This document shows, one piece after another, positions 41,198 through 43,025 of a DNA stretch of 43,025 nt (position 1 is the first letter of the stretch; every line of letters begins with the position of its first letter). This DNA comes from Rhodospirillales bacterium 69-11 (GTDB taxonomy: Bacteria > Pseudomonadota > Alphaproteobacteria > Acetobacterales > Acetobacteraceae): assembly GCA_001898425.1 (NCBI GenBank), contig MKTV01000061.1, forward strand, positions 149,225 to 192,249, read 5' to 3'. The translations under genes were made by a program, and so were the position numbers. A model generated the notes under the pieces. The model saw only the letters and a program-made list of their open reading frames with translations. It did not search any database and was not told the origin of the DNA.

Positions 41198-42784
41198 ATG
41201 ACGACCGCACGCGCCCTCCACCTCGACCGCGTTATCCAGAGCCTGCCGCGCCGCTATCCGGGCCCGGGGGGCGCCGTCGCCGTGCTGCGCGGGGGCGAGG
41301 TGCTGGTCCGCCACGCCTGGGGCTTCGCCAATGCCGAACGGCGCATCCCGTTCACGCCCCGCACGCTGTTCCGCATGTGCTCGATCACCAAGCAGTTCAC
41401 CTGCGCGGCGTTGCTGGACGCGTTCCCCGACCCCTCGGTGCTGGATGGCGACGTGCGGGCGCGGCTGCCGCTGCTGACGGGGGAAGCGCCCGGGGCGCGG
41501 CACCTGGCCCACAACCAGTCGGGCCTGCGCGACTACTGGGCGGTCGCGATGCTGCATGGCGCGCCGGTCGAGAGCCCGTTCGGTGATCTGGAAGCCGCCG
41601 CGGTGATCGGCGGCACCCGCACACTGCAATTCGCCCCCGGCACCCGCTACGCCTACTGCAACCAGAACTTCCGGCTGTTGTCGGACATCCTGCAGGACCG
41701 CCTGGGTGAGAGCTTCGCGACCGTGCTGCGGCGACGGGTGTTCGACCGCGCCGGCATGCCGCACGCGCTGCTCGCCGCCGATACGCGGGCCATGCCGGAC
41801 GGGACCGAGGGCTATGAAGGCAGCCAGGCGGGCGGCTTCCGCGCGGCGGAGAACCGGGTGCTGTGGACCGGCGATGCCGGGCTGGGTGCCTCGCTCGACG
41901 ACATGATCGCGTGGGAGCGCCACATCGACGCGACGCGCGATGACCCGGACTCGCTCTACGGCCGCCTCACCGCGCCGGTCGCCTTCGCGGACGGCGCGCC
42001 GGCCGAGTACGGCTTCGGCCTGCGCCGCGCCAACGAGTTCGGGCGCCCCGCGACGGGCCACGGTGGCGCGCTGCGCGGGTGGCGCAGCCACCGGCTGTAT
42101 CTCCCCGGCGAGCGGATGTCGGTGGTGGTGATGTTCAACCACCTCTCCAATGCGCAGGAGGCGGCGCTGGACGTCCTGGCCGCGCTGCTGGACGAGAGCC
42201 GGCCGGCCGCCGATCCCAACCTGCCCGCGCCCGACTGGCTGGGCGCCTACCGGGAGCCGGAGACCGGGCTGTCGGCGCGGATCGAGCCTGCCGGACCGGG
42301 TCGGATCCGGCTGCGCTTCGGCCACAGCCCCGAACTGCTGGACCTGCAGCCGGACGGAACGGCGAGCAACGCCGGCGGCACGCGGCTGGCGGGGAGCGCG
42401 GCGGGTGTGACGATGGAGCGTCCGGCCGAGAACCTGCGCACGCGGCTGGAACCGGCCGCTGCCGTCCCCGCCGACGAGGCGACCGGACGCGGAGGAGACC
42501 TGGCCGGCACATACCGGTGCGGCGAACTGGACGCGGTCCTCACTGTCGCGGATGCCGGCGGCACGATGTATGGCGGGTTCTCGGGCTTCCTCGGATCAGG
42601 TCGCATGGAGCTGCTGGATCCGATCGCGAGCGACGTGTGGGCGTTGCCGTGCGCACGCGCGCTCGATCACACGCCGCCGGGCGACTGGACCCTGGCGTTC
42701 CGCCGAGGTCCCGACGGACGCGTGACGGGCGTCACGCTAGGATGCTGGCTCGCGCGGGGCCTGGAGTATGGCCGGGTCGGGTGA
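41198..42784 (+). CDS. dap: D-aminopeptidase, serine beta-lactamase-like family (MEROPS S12)
   Basis: A 528-residue protein closely resembling Ochrobactrum anthropi D-aminopeptidase, which releases N-terminal D-amino acids. Visible catalytic groups: Ser62 and Lys65 (MCSITKQFTC), Tyr153 (YAYCNQNF, the Y-x-N motif) and His288 (TGHGGALRGW). From memory, these nearly coincide with Ser62/Lys65/Tyr153/His287 of the reference enzyme. NQSGLRDYW and IAWERHIDATRDD are also shared. After the penicillin-recognising domain come two beta-barrel domains (about 335-528) ending GCWLARGLEYGRVG, as in DAP, so it is full length. Start ATG 41198 gives the reference N-terminal layout but has a weak ribosome-binding site. 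No signal peptide is apparent. Confidence 0.9.
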   Translation: MTTARALHLDRVIQSLPRRYPGPGGAVAVLRGGEVLVRHAWGFANAERRIPFTPRTLFRMCSITKQFTCAALLDAFPDPSVLDGDVRARLPLLTGEAPGARHLAHNQSGLRDYWAVAMLHGAPVESPFGDLEAAAVIGGTRTLQFAPGTRYAYCNQNFRLLSDILQDRLGESFATVLRRRVFDRAGMPHALLAADTRAMPDGTEGYEGSQAGGFRAAENRVLWTGDAGLGASLDDMIAWERHIDATRDDPDSLYGRLTAPVAFADGAPAEYGFGLRRANEFGRPATGHGGALRGWRSHRLYLPGERMSVVVMFNHLSNAQEAALDVLAALLDESRPAADPNLPAPDWLGAYREPETGLSARIEPAGPGRIRLRFGHSPELLDLQPDGTASNAGGTRLAGSAAGVTMERPAENLRTRLEPAAAVPADEATGRGGDLAGTYRCGELDAVLTVADAGGTMYGGFSGFLGSGRMELLDPIASDVWALPCARALDHTPPGDWTLAFRRGPDGRVTGVTLGCWLARGLEYGRVG

Positions 42785-42836
42785 ACCGGGCCGGGTGAAG
42801 ACGCGTGGGGAAGGGGCGGGGGCGGACCGGCCCGAC

Positions 42837-42985
42837 GGTCGCCCACGGGCCGCCCCCGATCGTCACCCGCAAGGCCGCCCTCTCCCGTCATCCGTGGGGG
42901 GCTGTACTCTCCCGTCACCCGTGAGCCGCCCCTCATCCGTCATCCGTGGGCCGCCCCTCATCGTCATCCGCGGGCCCCGACCCAC
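42837..42985. repeat. Tandem repeat, ~25-bp unit, at the right end
   Basis: The word CGTCA[CT]CCG starts at 42861, 42886, 42913, 42938 and 42962 (spacings 25, 27, 25, 24), each followed by a GGGCCGCCCCTC-like stretch; a diverged earlier copy begins near 42837. The last 241 bp of the window (42785-43025) hold no supportable coding region, only this repeat. Confidence 0.75.
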
Positions 42986-43025
42986 GGCTGTCCGGTTCGT
43001 CACGCCCATTGGAATTGGGCCTGAT

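Noticed and set aside
42837-42985. CRISPR array at the right end
   Set aside because: Units are contiguous ~25-bp repeats with no unique spacers, and there are no cas genes.

Overview
The window is GC-rich, gene-dense bacterial chromosome. The yqeY–dnaG–rpoD cluster, the alphaproteobacterial style of RpoD (long acidic N-terminal insert), GTG/TTG starts and frequent 4-bp stop/start overlaps suggest an alphaproteobacterium, most likely a Rhodospirillales/Acetobacteraceae relative. The family placement is an inference. I see no rRNA, tRNA, CRISPR array, transposase or phage gene.

Layout. 1-4.0 kb: a 5' fragment of an amidohydrolase, an amino-acid permease, and a convergent MsbA-type ABC exporter. 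4.2-22.8 kb: the dominant feature, a 15.7-kb gene for a ~5220-residue repeat protein, followed directly by a type I secretion ABC ATPase and an HlyD-family membrane-fusion protein. 22.9-23.8 kb: a DUF3072-type small protein translationally overlapped with an isochorismatase-like hydrolase. 23.8-27.2 kb, minus strand: a Fec/Btu-type metal-chelate ABC importer (ATPase, permease, Tat-like binding protein) led by a His/Cys-rich secreted protein. 27.3-34.0 kb: housekeeping and orphan genes (PfkB-family adenosine kinase, LpoA-like lipoprotein divergent from rsmI, an unassigned alpha/beta hydrolase, hemW divergent from a YbaK-type deacylase, a GNAT acetyltransferase). 34.0-34.4 kb: a non-coding G-rich tandem-repeat tract. 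34.4-38.7 kb, minus strand: yqeY-dnaG-rpoD. 38.9-42.8 kb: a FAD-linked D-2-hydroxyacid dehydrogenase, a SOUL heme-binding protein and a D-aminopeptidase. The last 240 bp hold a second ~25-bp tandem repeat.

The best candidate for an undescribed system is the giant protein plus its exporter. It has no signal peptide, no RTX nonapeptides that I can see and only one cysteine. It is built from about 80 copies of a motif centred on [V/A/S]-x-D-T-A-x-x-[L/I/V]. Three blocks can be drawn: a first block of ~53-58-residue modules, a central block of 29 modules of three related kinds (60-65, 87 and 89-90 residues) in an ordered alternation with a DNA period of ~447 bp, and a third block like the first. 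A non-repetitive C-terminal domain follows. Adjacent ABC and HlyD genes imply export by type I secretion with an outer-membrane channel encoded elsewhere. A role as surface adhesin or matrix protein is inference only.
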